Shown piece after piece: positions 23,136-33,537 of a DNA stretch of 64,000 bases. Below the pieces are notes generated by a model, which saw only the letters and a program-made list of their open reading frames with translations, made no database searches and was not told the DNA's origin. This stretch comes from Pyrenophora tritici-repentis. Its lineage: Eukaryota > Ascomycota > Dothideomycetes > Pleosporales > Pleosporaceae. The stretch spans positions 3,844,001-3,908,000 of the forward strand of contig NC_089390.1 in the NCBI RefSeq assembly GCF_003171515.1. The letters run 5' to 3'. Position 1 is the stretch's first letter; every line of letters starts with the position of its first letter. The position numbers and the translations under genes are program-made.

Positions 23136-23330
23136 TTGGAAGGCCTTGTACGATCGTACGGTGAATAACAGTAGCTAAGGTAATCTTGTGTATTGGTATT
23201 CTGGTGTATGATGATTCTACGAATGTGGGGGCTACGAAGGTATACATAGCGTTGGGTCCGAGTTAGGCCGAAGTAGGATCGAGGCGGTACATTAGGCCTC
23301 ATTAGGCGACACACCGTGTGTATGCCGACA
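23134..23330 (-). repeat. 5' LTR of copia element A (197 bp)
   Basis: Identical to the left copy by eye. It should hold the element's promoter, reading leftwards into the polyprotein. Confidence 0.95.
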
Positions 23331-23335
23331 TAGTC
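23331..23335. repeat. Target site duplication of element A (right)
   Basis: TAGTC, matching 17324-17328. Confidence 0.92.
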
Positions 23336-23428
23336 AGTTAATACTACAATTTCTACAAAATCACTATGGACTGCCTGGTTAAATATACCGTCTAAATATA
23401 TCTGAATATTGCATATTATACCTTTTCC

Positions 23429-23659
23429 TGCTGGTTGGCTTTGCAATAAGTGCGTAAAGGGAAATAACGATAACTAGGAATGCATTCTGTGTGGTTGTTC
23501 TGATTGATTGTCTTGCGAAGGAGAACTATGGAAGAGCTAGATATAGGAGGTCTGGTCTGAGCGCTGCTCGGACGCCGCGATCAGTGCGCCTGCTCGCGTG
23601 ACCGAGATCAGTGCGGCCGATCGCGTGGCTGAGATATCGTTGATATCTGTGATCCGACA
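23429..23659. repeat. Solo LTR of a copia family related to element B (231 bp)
   Basis: Starts TGCTGGTTGG and ends GATCCGACA. It shares a long exact block with the element B LTR (GAAATAACGATAACTAGG and the following GAATGCATTCTGT) plus the same end. Five-base duplications TTTCC flank it at 23424-23428 and 23660-23664, which marks a genuine insertion reduced to one LTR. It is longer than the 192-bp B LTR partly because of an internal tandem duplication of about 27 bp (23579-23605 and 23606-23632, diverged). No coding remnant adjoins it. Confidence 0.88.
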
Positions 23660-24119
23660 TTTCCCTTTCTATCCTATCTTACCCTGATATTTGTCTCCCA
23701 AACCCCCGTTTTTCTCATACTCGGTCATTTTCCTTAAAGACAATAATGAAATATCCACACCCACACAGACGAAACGATGTATTCGTCCCATACACCGGAT
23801 TGTGAGGATCTAATATCTTTCTATTCATTCCCGTCACTGTGAGTTTTCAACTTCAAATCGGTGAAGATGTTTGCATATTCGCATATGTGGAGAAGAACCA
23901 AGTCACGCGTCATCAATCCCAAGCTTATACATCTTCCACAACCTACCACCCCCATCAAAATCCAGACACAGCTACCAGAGCAGCAGCAACGGTAACACAA
24001 ACCCCCAGCACCAAACCCTCCAGCATTGCCGAACCTAGACACTCGCACATAACCGAGACAGTGCAAAACATCTAGCCGTAGCCAAACCCCCGGAGCTCTC
24101 TTACGACAGTCAAGCCCGG

Positions 24120-25020
24120 TGAACTATTCCGCTCCTATAAAAAATACACAATTATCAATACACCTACTTGAAAGGTCAATGACATATGTACCTTACTGCC
24201 GGGCACATGGTTCCATCACCCGGCTGAAGTTGCCGACGTACCCACGCTCCAAACCCGAAGTTCTGGGATAAATTTATGCTGTTTACGTGTGAACTGCATG
24301 CTGAGTCCAGAAGCTTGGAGCAAATGCACAACTACGAATACGGTAGTCGACGTGTCATCAATACTATACAGCAATCCTTCGGCATCTCATTGCCGACGTA
24401 CCCACGCTCCAAACCCGAAGTTCTGGGTTCCTAGCATGCTCTCAACGTAACCGACTTGGCTATCTTCCGAACGAACCCGAGGACTGGGGATTGAAACCAC
24501 CTTGGCACTGTTCCGTTACATGGCGTCTCTGGGGGCTCGGAGCAAAATGCATAAGTGTGAATAACACCTACTCGATAGGGCAGTGAGCTGGGAAAGCTTG
24601 CGAGAAGTAGCTTGCTGTATCCATACTGTAGGGTTGACACTGTGAGGTAGGCGACTTAACCCACGCGCGGGACCCAAAGACTTGGGGTTGAAACGTGGTG
24701 CTGTACCCTGGAGCATAGAGTAGATGTAGTCGCACCTAGGTATCATAAAATACTTGACAGTGTGGGTAAGCACCTAATAGGCGTGTCTGGCGAATACAGT
24801 GGCCCTTTTACACTAGTGTTTCAAGTATTTCAAGACACCTAGGTGGTAGTGTGAATACGGGTTGTTGATAGGACAGTGATAGGTCAGTGATGTGCATATC
24901 ATTACTGCTGGGCTGCTCGTTACATCAACCGCTTCAACTTCGCCGACTTACCCGCACTCAAAATCCGACGTCTTGGAATTAAACCACCATGCTTTTGTTC
25001 CGTTACGCGCTGCACCCAGC
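24120..25020. repeat. Degenerate repeat array
   Basis: A 38-base sequence beginning TTGCCGACGTACCCACGCTC occurs exactly at 24230-24267 and 24390-24427, 160 bp apart. Diverged versions of the same block (CGACTTACCC..CCCGA.GTCTTGG, often followed by TTGAAACCACC and TGTTCCGTTAC) occur near 24449, 24649 and 24941. Upstream segments also align between the units near 24170 and 24885 (GGTCA.TGA followed by TTACTGC.GGGC). Unit spacing is irregular, about 60-290 bp. No coding potential was recognised; this may be a decayed tandem repeat or remnants of a short mobile element. Confidence 0.7.
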
Positions 25021-25358
25021 AGTTTGGATATCTCCGCTGCGAAGTAATGCGTAAACAGCGGTTCCTTGCAGCATTTGAGGAGAAGGATGCGGATGCGAAT
25101 GCGAATGTGCAAGGGAGGAGTTGGGGACATACAACCTCGGCATCTTCCTTATAAAGAGAAGATGTGCTGCTGAGCCGTGATGGCGGGACGAGGGAAACAG
25201 GGCAGAGTTTGGAAACTCGACGTGTGAGAGGGAGATGATAAGGCAGGATTCCGATGGTAGGACATATGTACATCACGTTAGTTAAAAACAGGGGTGGGGT
25301 GATGGGGTAATGCGGAAAAATCGTATGATTTTTATCGTTGGATTTGTTGTCCACGACG

Positions 25359-26282
25359 TTACCTCTTCCCTCCCCTTCCCCTACCTCCCTTGCCGCCCTT
25401 TTTCCCACCTCGACCCCCACCACCACCCCCAGTAATATTTCTAACATCTTCCCGACTCAAACTCAACGTACCACCCCTAAACTTGCCCACACTAGGCCCA
25501 CCCACGCCCCTCTCCCTCCTCTCCCCACCCTTCTTCCCGGCTCCCGAGCCTCCCCTACTCTCCCTCTCCAGCACGATACCCGCTTCCCGAGCCTCGCTCC
25601 TCCGCTTCTCCTCGCCTAATCTCGCCTTTTGCACCATGTGTTTCCGCTGCGCCATGGGCATGTTCTTCTGCGCGAAAACCGAGCCTTTGGCACCGAGGGA
25701 TTGCAGATGCAGGTCTGTGGATTTGTGGCGTGCGGCACCTGTGGCAGTGAGGGAGCGCGTGGGGTTTGAGGCGCTGGAGGAGAGAATGTGGGATTCTCGG
25801 AGGAGTTTTTGAAGTGCGAGGTCGTTTTTTAGGAGGGAGGCTTCTGTTGTGTCGTCGTCATCGGTCTTCTTCTTTTTGGATGAGGTGGGTTTGGAGGTGA
25901 TGGTGGATGTGGAGGTTGGTGGTTTGGATGACATGAAGGCTTTCTTTTCGGCGCGTTCTGTGTCGCTGAGGTCATGGCGGGCGTCTTCGTAGGATATTAC
26001 TTGTACGCCATTCTTCTCGTCGTCGCTTATGCCTGACCAATCTGATTCTTCGTCTTCTGACCCTTCTTCCTCTTCTTGTGCGGGTGACTCCTCGATCTTG
26101 GGTTTCTTGTCTTCGACGGGGAGAGGGGCGAATTTTGCCTCAAAGGCGCGCCGGAATATGGCTTGAAGATCTTCTGCGCCGGAGTCGTCATGGCTAACAT
26201 TCGACGAGGGAGATTCCGATCGCGATGGTCGCTCGAGTTCAGCGCGTGTTACACGTTTCCGTTTTCCAAGTGTGGGTGCCAT
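25359..26282 (-). CDS. FAF1: FAF1-like rRNA processing factor
   Basis: Single-exon protein of 307 aa starting MAPTLGKRKRVTRAELERP. Yeast Faf1 (C1orf131 in animals) is a nucleolar factor needed for early cleavages of pre-rRNA in the 40S pathway. Seen here: a basic start, an acidic stretch (QEEEEGSEDEESDWSGISDD, about residues 69-88), a Lys-rich tract, then the conserved C-terminal segment with NDLALQKLLRESHIL, GAKGSVFAQKNMPMAQRKHM and the final GKFRGGTLSLSREDV. The protein ends in a Gly/Arg/Lys tail. The family assignment rests on the recalled pattern of this C-terminal domain. It is divergent from HIS6, with 208 bp between the two starts. Confidence 0.75.
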   Translation of the reverse strand: MAPTLGKRKRVTRAELERPSRSESPSSNVSHDDSGAEDLQAIFRRAFEAKFAPLPVEDKKPKIEESPAQEEEEGSEDEESDWSGISDDEKNGVQVISYEDARHDLSDTERAEKKAFMSSKPPTSTSTITSKPTSSKKKKTDDDDTTEASLLKNDLALQKLLRESHILSSSASNPTRSLTATGAARHKSTDLHLQSLGAKGSVFAQKNMPMAQRKHMVQKARLGEEKRRSEAREAGIVLERESRGGSGAGKKGGERRERGVGGPSVGKFRGGTLSLSREDVRNITGGGGGGRGGKKGGKGGRGRGGKR

Positions 26283-26490
26283 TGTGAGTGCCGCGTTCGT
26301 CGTGCGTTATTCGTCGTCGGCATCGAGCTCGTTGTCGCAAAAAGCTTCCCCGATGCCAAAAAGTTCGCGCGCCCGACGTAACAAATCTCTAGTTAGCGTC
26401 AAATCATCCCTCCCGCGACTCGGACCTCCGTCTTCCATCACCCCTCCCCCGCAACCACAACAATCACTCCACCCCCAATTGAACGTTACC
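26283..26490. promoter_or_regulatory. Shared divergent promoter of FAF1-like gene and HIS6
   Basis: The 208 bp between two ATGs facing away from each other must contain both leaders and promoters. No TGACTCA (Gcn4/CpcA) site is visible in it, although HIS6 belongs to amino acid synthesis. Confidence 0.6.
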
Positions 26491-27405
26491 ATGACGCGCT
26501 TTCGTCCTTGTATAGATCTGCACGCCGGCAGCGTCAAACAAATTGTCGGCGGCACCCTCAACACCACAACACCTGACATCCTCCAAACAAACTGGACATC
26601 CTCGCACCCTTCAGCCTTCTACGCAGACCTCTACAAAAAACACGCCCTAACCGGCGCACACGTAATAATGCTGGGTCCTGGAAACGACGCCGCAGCCCAA
26701 GAAGCGCTGGCAGCATGGCCAGGCGGCATGCAAGTAGGCGGCGGCATTACCGACAAGAATGCAGCCGAGTGGATAGCCCGAGGAGCGGAGAAGGTGAGCT
26801 TTCCCCTTGACACGAGACGGCGCATGAGATACAAAAGGCTGACGTAAAAGGCGTAGTAGGTAATAATAACCTCATACCTCTTCCCCGACTCAACCTTCTC
26901 GCAAGACCGCCTCCGTGCCGTCCTCGCCGCCCTAGACAGCGACGTACAGAAACTCGTCGTCGATCTGTCGTGTCGCAGGAAAGACGAGAAATGGTTCGTG
27001 GCGACGAATAAGTGGCAGACAATTACCGATTTTGAGTTGAATAAAGGTAAGAAACTCAACGAACTGCTCTCACTACCTGGTTTTGGGCAGAAGCTGATTC
27101 GTACATGTGTACACACAGACTCCATAGCCCTCCTGGAACCACACTGCAGCGAATTCCTCATCCACGCCGCCGACGTCGAAGGTCTCCAGCGCGGCATCGA
27201 TCATGAGTTAGTTGAGAAACTGGCGGAGTGGTGTAGCATACCCGTCACATACGCAGGTGGTGGTCGCTCAATCGAGGACCTAGAGTTGGTTAAGAAGCTG
27301 AGCAAAGGCAAGGTGGATCTCACCATTGGCAGTGCCCTAGACATTTTCGGTGGTTCAGCCGTCAAGTTTGAAGAATGTGTAAAGTGGAATGCTGAGCAAT
27401 CATAA
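26491..27405 (+). CDS. HIS6: HIS6, ProFAR isomerase of histidine synthesis
   Basis: Phosphoribosylformimino-5-aminoimidazole carboxamide ribotide isomerase (EC 5.3.1.16), the fourth step of histidine synthesis, a TIM-barrel enzyme of the HisA/HisF family. Three exons: 26491-26793, 26860-27046 and 27119-27405, giving 258 aa, close to the yeast length. Motifs: [16 protein letters not shown] at the start with catalytic Asp9; [20 protein letters not shown] with the second acidic residue; [32 protein letters not shown]; and GSALDIFGG near the end. Intron 1 is 66 bp with a CTGAC branch site. Intron 2 is 72 bp, a multiple of three without stop, so failure to splice would insert 24 residues in the middle of the barrel. 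Confidence 0.95.
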
Positions 27406-28060
27406 AACCGGGCTTGCATGGAAATCTATCACTAGATACATGTTCAGTCCAACAGTAACAGATAACTAACCGACAAATACACGCAACGAACAGACATGTT
27501 CATGAAGCAAAGTATTTTTTATATTCTCAGTTCCCCATGACAAAGAACCAAATCTCAAACCTGTTCTCTCATTCAAGCTACAGAAAAGAGAGAGAGAGAG
27601 AGAGCTAGCTTAGACTACAGCGAGAATAGCCCAATCCATGCATGCATTCACACACATAGGCACAAAAACTCCCAAACCCCAGAAACATTCATGTTACTCA
27701 ATCAAGCGTAAAGTAAGCAAAAGAAAAGCTTCCTCTGCCCAAGAGCAGCCTTCCAATGAGGGTCCCCCAGAGAAAAGAAAAGAAGAAAAATGCCAGAAAC
27801 ACCGATCCGTTTCTTTCCAGTCTTGTTTGTGTGTGTTCAAAATTGTACAGTTGAGGGAGGGCAGGGAGCCAAAAACGGATAAACGACATGTGGAGAAGGG
27901 TAGGTAGGTGGGTGTAAAAGAGGGGGACCGAGACCCAGAGCTGGCGTCCCGTCCGTCAATCACGCAGTTATGCTTTTTATTTCCTAGGCGAGCAAAGTTA
28001 GTTTGCAAATTCGATTGAAAATATTACAAAAGTTGGTTCTGAGTGGAACATACACTTTCT
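27406..28060. other. Convergent 3' intergenic region
   Basis: Lies between the ends of HIS6 and the SNF2-type gene and should hold both 3' untranslated regions. A GA dinucleotide array sits at 27587-27604. No gene is seen. Confidence 0.55.
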
Positions 28061-31000
28061 TCAAAGACCACCCCGCGGTGTACCGACCGCACTCGTCATA
28101 GCCGTGCTAGCACCACCATGTACACTACCACCATCGTCGTAATCTTGCCACTCAGGAAACTCTGCCGTAGCTTCCCTAAGCTTGTCGAGCGCAGTCTGCT
28201 CAATGAGGTTGGCGTCCGCAAAGAGCAGGGAAGTGTCCTCGTTGTATGTACGGCAGTTGTTGCATAGTAAGCCCAGATCTTGGCGGAACTGCTTGACCGA
28301 CTGGTACTCCTTCTTGTTGATCTTCTTCTCGATTTGCTTCATGCAGATGGGGTTCTTGATCAGCTGGTAGTAGTCTGGGTAGTCCCACTTGTCTGGTAGC
28401 TCGATGAAGGGGTCGATGATGCCCCGGTTCGGAATGTTGGGGTCCTGTGACTCTTCCTCGAGGTCATTGAGAGCTTCATAGACGATGTTAACAACCTTTT
28501 GAAGCGATGCTCGTTGATCTGGATGCAGCATGTCTTTGGTGGGTGCAGGCCGGCCACGTTTCCGTGGTGCGAGTTCAGCGTCGAGAGAGGCTTCATCAGC
28601 TTTACGCTTCTCCGCCTTCGGCTTGCGGCCTCGCTTCTTGGGCATCGGCTCCTCAGAGCTAGCGCGCGAAGGTACAGGCGAGTCCTCCTCGGGCCTACCA
28701 CCGCTCTTCCTACCCCTCTTGGCAACCTTGGCTTCCTTGCGGGCGATAGCGGCTTCAATGGTGTCCTCGTCGTTGTCGACGGCCTCAAGCCACTGCTCCT
28801 CAGTAAGACCATCGTCATACTTGACCCGAGTACGCTCGCGAGCACCACGACCGGCAGGTGTGTCATCCTTCTCGTCGACAATAGGCGCCTCTTCGTTCAG
28901 GTAGATATCTGGCAGCTCACTCTCGCCGATCAAACGACCGAGAGGCTTACCAGGACCGTAAGGGTCTTCTGCTATCCGCTTGCGATCCATCTCTTGGAAG
29001 GTAACCAGCTCGTGGTCATGACGCATCATAATCTGGTTCAAGTCGTCATCGTCCATCTCCTCTTGCTCGAGACTCTCGGCCGCTTCAGCAGACTCCAACA
29101 TGATTCGCAACATGGCATCTCGTTCGTCGTCCTTGGACTTGTTGTCGAATTTACCAGCTTGGATAACCTTGCCATCCATGTCAAGCTTGTAGTTGGCTCG
29201 CTCGAGAATCTTCTCTTCGACTGAGTTGGATGTGATGAGACGCAGAATGCGGACTTCGTTCTTCTGACCAATACGATGCGCACGATCCTGAGCTTGCAAA
29301 TCCTGATGAGGATTCCAATCCGAGTCGTAAATGATAACAGTATCGGCGGTTTGGAGGTTCAGTCCAAGACCACCAGCACGCGTGGACAACAAGAAGCAGA
29401 AGTACGGTGAGTCGGGGGCATTGAAAAGCCGTAGAAGATCCGATCGGTCGTCTGCTTTGGTGGCTCCGTCCAGACGCAGATACATCATGCCTCGTAACCG
29501 TAGATAATCTTCCATAATGTTCATAATCTGAGTCATCTGGAAGAACATAAGGACACGATGACCGGTGGCCTGGAACTTGGGTAGAATTCGGTCGAGCAGT
29601 TCAAATTTGCCGGCCGCGCGCCATAGAAGATCGTTGGTACCCTTGGTTGGGTTCATGACATCCTCAACCTCTTCAAACACGAAAGGATGGTTGCACAGCT
29701 TTCGCAACTGCATCAACATGTTGCTCAAACCGCGCATACCAGTCTTTCCACCCTTGCCATCGCTGACCATGAGCCGGTTGTGAGTGACCAGTTGCTTGTA
29801 CAACTTCGCCTGGAGGGTAGAGAAGTTGCACTTGATCACACGCTCAGTCTTGTCAGGAAGATCCTTCTCGACATCGCGCTTGAGACGTCGGAGCAAAAAC
29901 GGCCTGAGCACTTTGTGAAGACGACGAATGACGAGCAACTGCTCTTCTTCAGTAAGCTCCATCTTATCTTGACCTCCAGTGTTTGCAAAAGGTGTGTTGA
30001 ACCACTCGTCAAAGGATGTAGCTGACTTGAAGATGGTAGGGAGGACAAAGTTAAGCATAGCCCACAGTTCTGTCAGGTTGTTCTGGAGCGGCGTACCCGT
30101 CAGAATAAGACGATACCGTGTCGTGTAGTACTGTGTGATAGTCATGCTGAGCTTCGAGCCGGCGTTCTTCATACGGTGACCCTCGTCGACAATCATGTGT
30201 ACCCACTTGATCTTGCTGAGAACCGGCCTGTCCTTGATGATGAATTCGTACGTGGTGAGCAGAACTTGGAACTGGCCCCAGCGGATCTGTTGCTGGTATT
30301 GCTTACGCGAGTTTGGAGGCCCCTTGTAGACGATCTTGGTGACGCTCGGCGCCCACTTTTCAAACTCGTTGGTCCAGTTGGTAAGTGTACTAAGCGGTAC
30401 AATGACCAGGTAGGGTCCAGGCTGTCGCTTCTTTTCGATGAGGTACGTAATCAAACTGATGGTCTGGATGGTCTTTCCGAGACCCATCTCGTCGGCAAGA
30501 ATACCGTTAAGGTTGTTGTTGTATAGCGATATCATCCACTGCAGACCCTTGAGTTGGTATTCTTTCAGAGTACCGCCAACCAGGTTGGATGCCTGCTGGG
30601 TGACCTCTTCCTTGACACGATGGGCAATCTCGTAGTAGTCGGTCTTCTTCTTGCCTGGCTTGTCTTCGTCGCCAGATTCGGCGTCGCTGGTTTCGCTCTC
30701 TGGCTCCGGCTCGTATGAGTTGTTTGCAGATCGCTGCTGTGCCTTGACGGAGTCGGCAAGTTGTTTCAAGAAACCATCGGTCTGCTTGAGCAAATGTGAG
30801 ATACGAGTGTCCTTGGCTTGGCCCAAAAGCTTGAGGTAAGTCTCTTCGTCGTTGGACTTGAGAGCCTGCAGACGTTGCTTGGCAGTACGCTCGATGCGCT
30901 TCTGCTCCTCCTTCTCGATGTTTTGGTGTGTCGTGATCATGAGACGACCAAGCTTCTGTAGACGGATGCGCTGAGCAGCACCAGCTTCTTGCAACTCTGT

Positions 31001-32287
31001 GCGGTGCTTCCTGATGGCATCGATGAACTCGTGGTGCTTCTTCTTCTCCTTTGTCTCGCGCGCATCGCGCTGCTGCTTCTCGAGCTTCTCAGTGAGGCGG
31101 GCTTCGCGCATCGATTGCTTTTTCAGGCGTCGGTAGAGTGTTCGATTTGCAGTCATGGCGAGATTGTCCGCGTGGATCATCTGTTGGGCGATCTCCCTAC
31201 GCAGCTTCCGCTGCTTCTCGAGCAGGTTGAGCTTCTTCTGTTCGATGACGAGAGCCAGTTTGACCTTGCCGTCATCTTCGGGGGAATCGGTTTTGCTGGT
31301 GTCCCACGAGCCAATGTTAGCATGAGTCCTCTCTAGCTCTGCTCTCTTTGCCGTGAGGCGGTTGTACAGAAGCATATCACGCTCCTTGCGCAAATCTTCC
31401 ATGGTTTGTTGTGCTGCGTCAATGTCTACACCCTGAGGCATGATGGTCGCAAGGTATGGTCGGTTCTTGCGTTGAGTATGAGATATGTAGTTTACGTCAC
31501 GGAAAGCTTCGCTGCTCCATGGATCGATAAAGGTATCGGGAAGACGAGGCAGAGGGCGGGTCTCCTGAACTGCGCCACCAGTCGCGCTCGAGGTGCTACC
31601 TGCGCGGGTCGCATTGTCGAGCATCTGGGAAGCTGCGGCCACGGCATCTGCAGCGTTCTGGGGCTTCTTTGCTTGGTGGTGACCGAATATCTGTTGCTGC
31701 ATGTTGGAGGGCAATGGTAGACCCTTGGAAAGATGCTTGAAGGCTCCGATCTGGGCACGCAGCATGAGGAGCTGGTCCTTGGACAGAGACATGGAGCCGG
31801 CAGTAGCTGACGTAGGAGTCTGGCCATCTCCGGCAGGAGTCTGTCCGCCAGCTGTTGCAACCTGCATGGTAGAGGAGGGACCGGTCGAAGCTGGCATGGG
31901 CGTTGTAACCTTTGCATCAGCAGGTGTGGCTGGCTTGGTGCCATTTGCCATGCCCATGCCTGCGCCGTTGAGCTGTGCATTTTGCGGATCCATTTGGCCC
32001 TGTTGGCGCTGCATTTGTTGCTGTCTAAGCATCTTCTGCTGTTGCTGGTACTGGTTTTGCTTCTGGACCATGCTGAGAAGGTTGCGCGCCTTGATAAACT
32101 CGGGATTGGTCTCGGGTACACCTTGCGCCTTCATAGCAGTATAGCGCTGAGAATATCGTTAGTGGCATGCGCATTTGCCAGCTGCATGAGGACTTACCTG
32201 AAAGACATGCTGAATCTGCTCTCGGGTGATGTTACCAGGAAGCTGACCCTGACCGGGCATTTCCGGATTGGCTTGAACCGACGCCAT
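28061..32287 (-). CDS. snf2: SNF2/STH1-type catalytic ATPase of a SWI/SNF or RSC remodeller
   Basis: Nuclear ATP-driven nucleosome remodeller of 1,391 aa. Two exons: 32287-32198 (30 codons) and 32146-28061, with a 51-bp intron in phase 0. Domains, with rough positions: Gln-rich N-terminus; QLQ domain around 150-185 (DQLLMLRAQIGAFK); HSA region about 385-460, which binds actin-related proteins in this family; SNF2 helicase with DEMGLGKT near 582 and IVDEGHRMKN near 683; C-lobe motifs LSTRAGGLGLNLQTAD and QAQDRAHRIGQ; SnAC-like segment with LEQEEMDDDDL; several RGRK/RGRP AT-hook-like motifs; and a bromodomain about 1240-1360 (WDYPDYYQLIKNPI, CRTYNED). The total length resembles yeast Sth1 and fission yeast Snf21 more than the longer yeast Snf2. 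Which complex it serves cannot be read from sequence. Confidence 0.95.
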
Positions 32288-33537
32288 GGTGATGGTGGAA
32301 TCAGTGCGGTTGTGGTAGTATGCAATGGACTACCGATATAGAGTGTGTCGAGGCTTGAACGCGCTCGCCGCACGTGGCTGAGGTAGGCGAAGGGGGCGCA
32401 ATTAGGAGGAAACGACAGTCGTGCAGTGAATATTGGCGTGTGAAACGGTGTTCTATGACATTATCGGGCGAGGTGGTGGTGGTCGCGACCCTTTCGGGGA
32501 TGAGGCCGATGAAAGACCCTCGGAAGCCCGCCGTCGCAGTGTCGCGTTGTTTAGTGTAGGCTGAGGGGGAGCGCGCAATTTCGATGTGGGGGGTGGCAAG
32601 GGCGCGGGCGCGCTCTAAAGGGGTGGAAAACGGGTATACGCGTCGTGTACACCGTGTTGCGGGGATATTGAGATGCGGGCGCAAGTCTTCGTGATATCGG
32701 GATGGGTGGTGATGGACGTCTGCGGAGGTCTCTAGCCTGAGCGTTGTTGGCGCGCAACAGAGTTAGCGGCTTGGCAAGGTCATGTGATGGACCGCTGGGC
32801 TCGCTCAGCCAATCAGCGTGTGGTGGTGAGGTTGTTGCGATTTTTCACCCTTATATGTTGCTCTCTCACCTTGTTCACACTCACCACAGGACGTGGTTGT
32901 GGGGTGCTGGGCAAACAACGCGCTTGACGTGGGCTAGTGCCGAACTGAGCCACCGCATCGGGGGCGGAAGGAACGAGTGGAGTGCCACGTCCACGACCCC
33001 TCCAGCCTGCTACCACGGCCCAACGAACATCAAACCGCTCTTCATGCCTGGCTGACCCGTCGATAGTACTACAGCCTGTCCCCCGTTACTCCTACAGGCC
33101 CGCCCATGACTCTTTCTCTGACACGATGCGCATTTTTGACGTTTTGTCCGCGAAAAAAGCCTTGGTGGTGAGAAATCAGATGTTGTGTTGAAGGCATAGC
33201 GAGGCGCTCTTCAGCGACACTGGCTGGCCCACAACGTCTGACGAAACCGCAAACAGGTGGACATGAACGCGTAGAACCAACTGAAAACAGTATATGTTGT
33301 CTAATTATTCTTCACATTTTGAGGGACTCCCTTACCTGCCCAACATGCTGGATCGTCTGAGACAGCATTACATCAGTGTTACTAGGGTCTGCGTTCCCAT
33401 GTTCGTGTTCATGAAATGGCAACGTTTCAAGCATTTACATTCGAGTATGAATCGTTACTATGTACATTTCAAACCTCAAGTCATCAACATTCTCCCTCGC
33501 TTTCTTGTCCTTGACAATCCCAGACTCCACATCCGCC
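32288..33537. other. Intergenic region upstream of the SNF2-type gene
   Basis: Contains the leader and promoter of the SNF2-type gene and the 3' end of the esterase gene. The region around 32600-33100 is GC-rich. No coding exon is supported. Confidence 0.5.

Larger units (their letters stand above)
17329..23330 (-). mobile_element. Complete Ty1/copia LTR retrotransposon A (6,002 bp)
   Basis: Full-length element on the minus strand with identical 197-bp LTRs, TG..CA termini, TAGTC target duplication on both sides, and one uninterrupted Gag-Pol frame. Domain order is Gag, protease, integrase, reverse transcriptase, RNase H; integrase before RT defines the copia superfamily. Identical LTRs and an intact frame point to recent insertion, with no evident RIP damage. 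Its LTR shares short blocks with the element B LTR (the TGTTGGAAGG start, CTACGAAGGTATAC, GGCCGAAGT, and the CCGACA end), so A and B are related families. Confidence 0.96.

Noticed and set aside
24230..24427. CRISPR-like spacing of two identical 38-mers
   Set aside because: Only two exact copies, 160 bp apart, in a fungal genome; the other copies are degenerate.
24480..24520. tRNA-like GGGGATTGAAACC in the repeat array
   Set aside because: Does not fit the B box and no cloverleaf can be drawn; it is part of the degenerate repeat.
25390..25812. 140-codon Pro-rich frame on +
   Set aside because: Antisense of the Gly/Arg-rich end of the FAF1-like gene.
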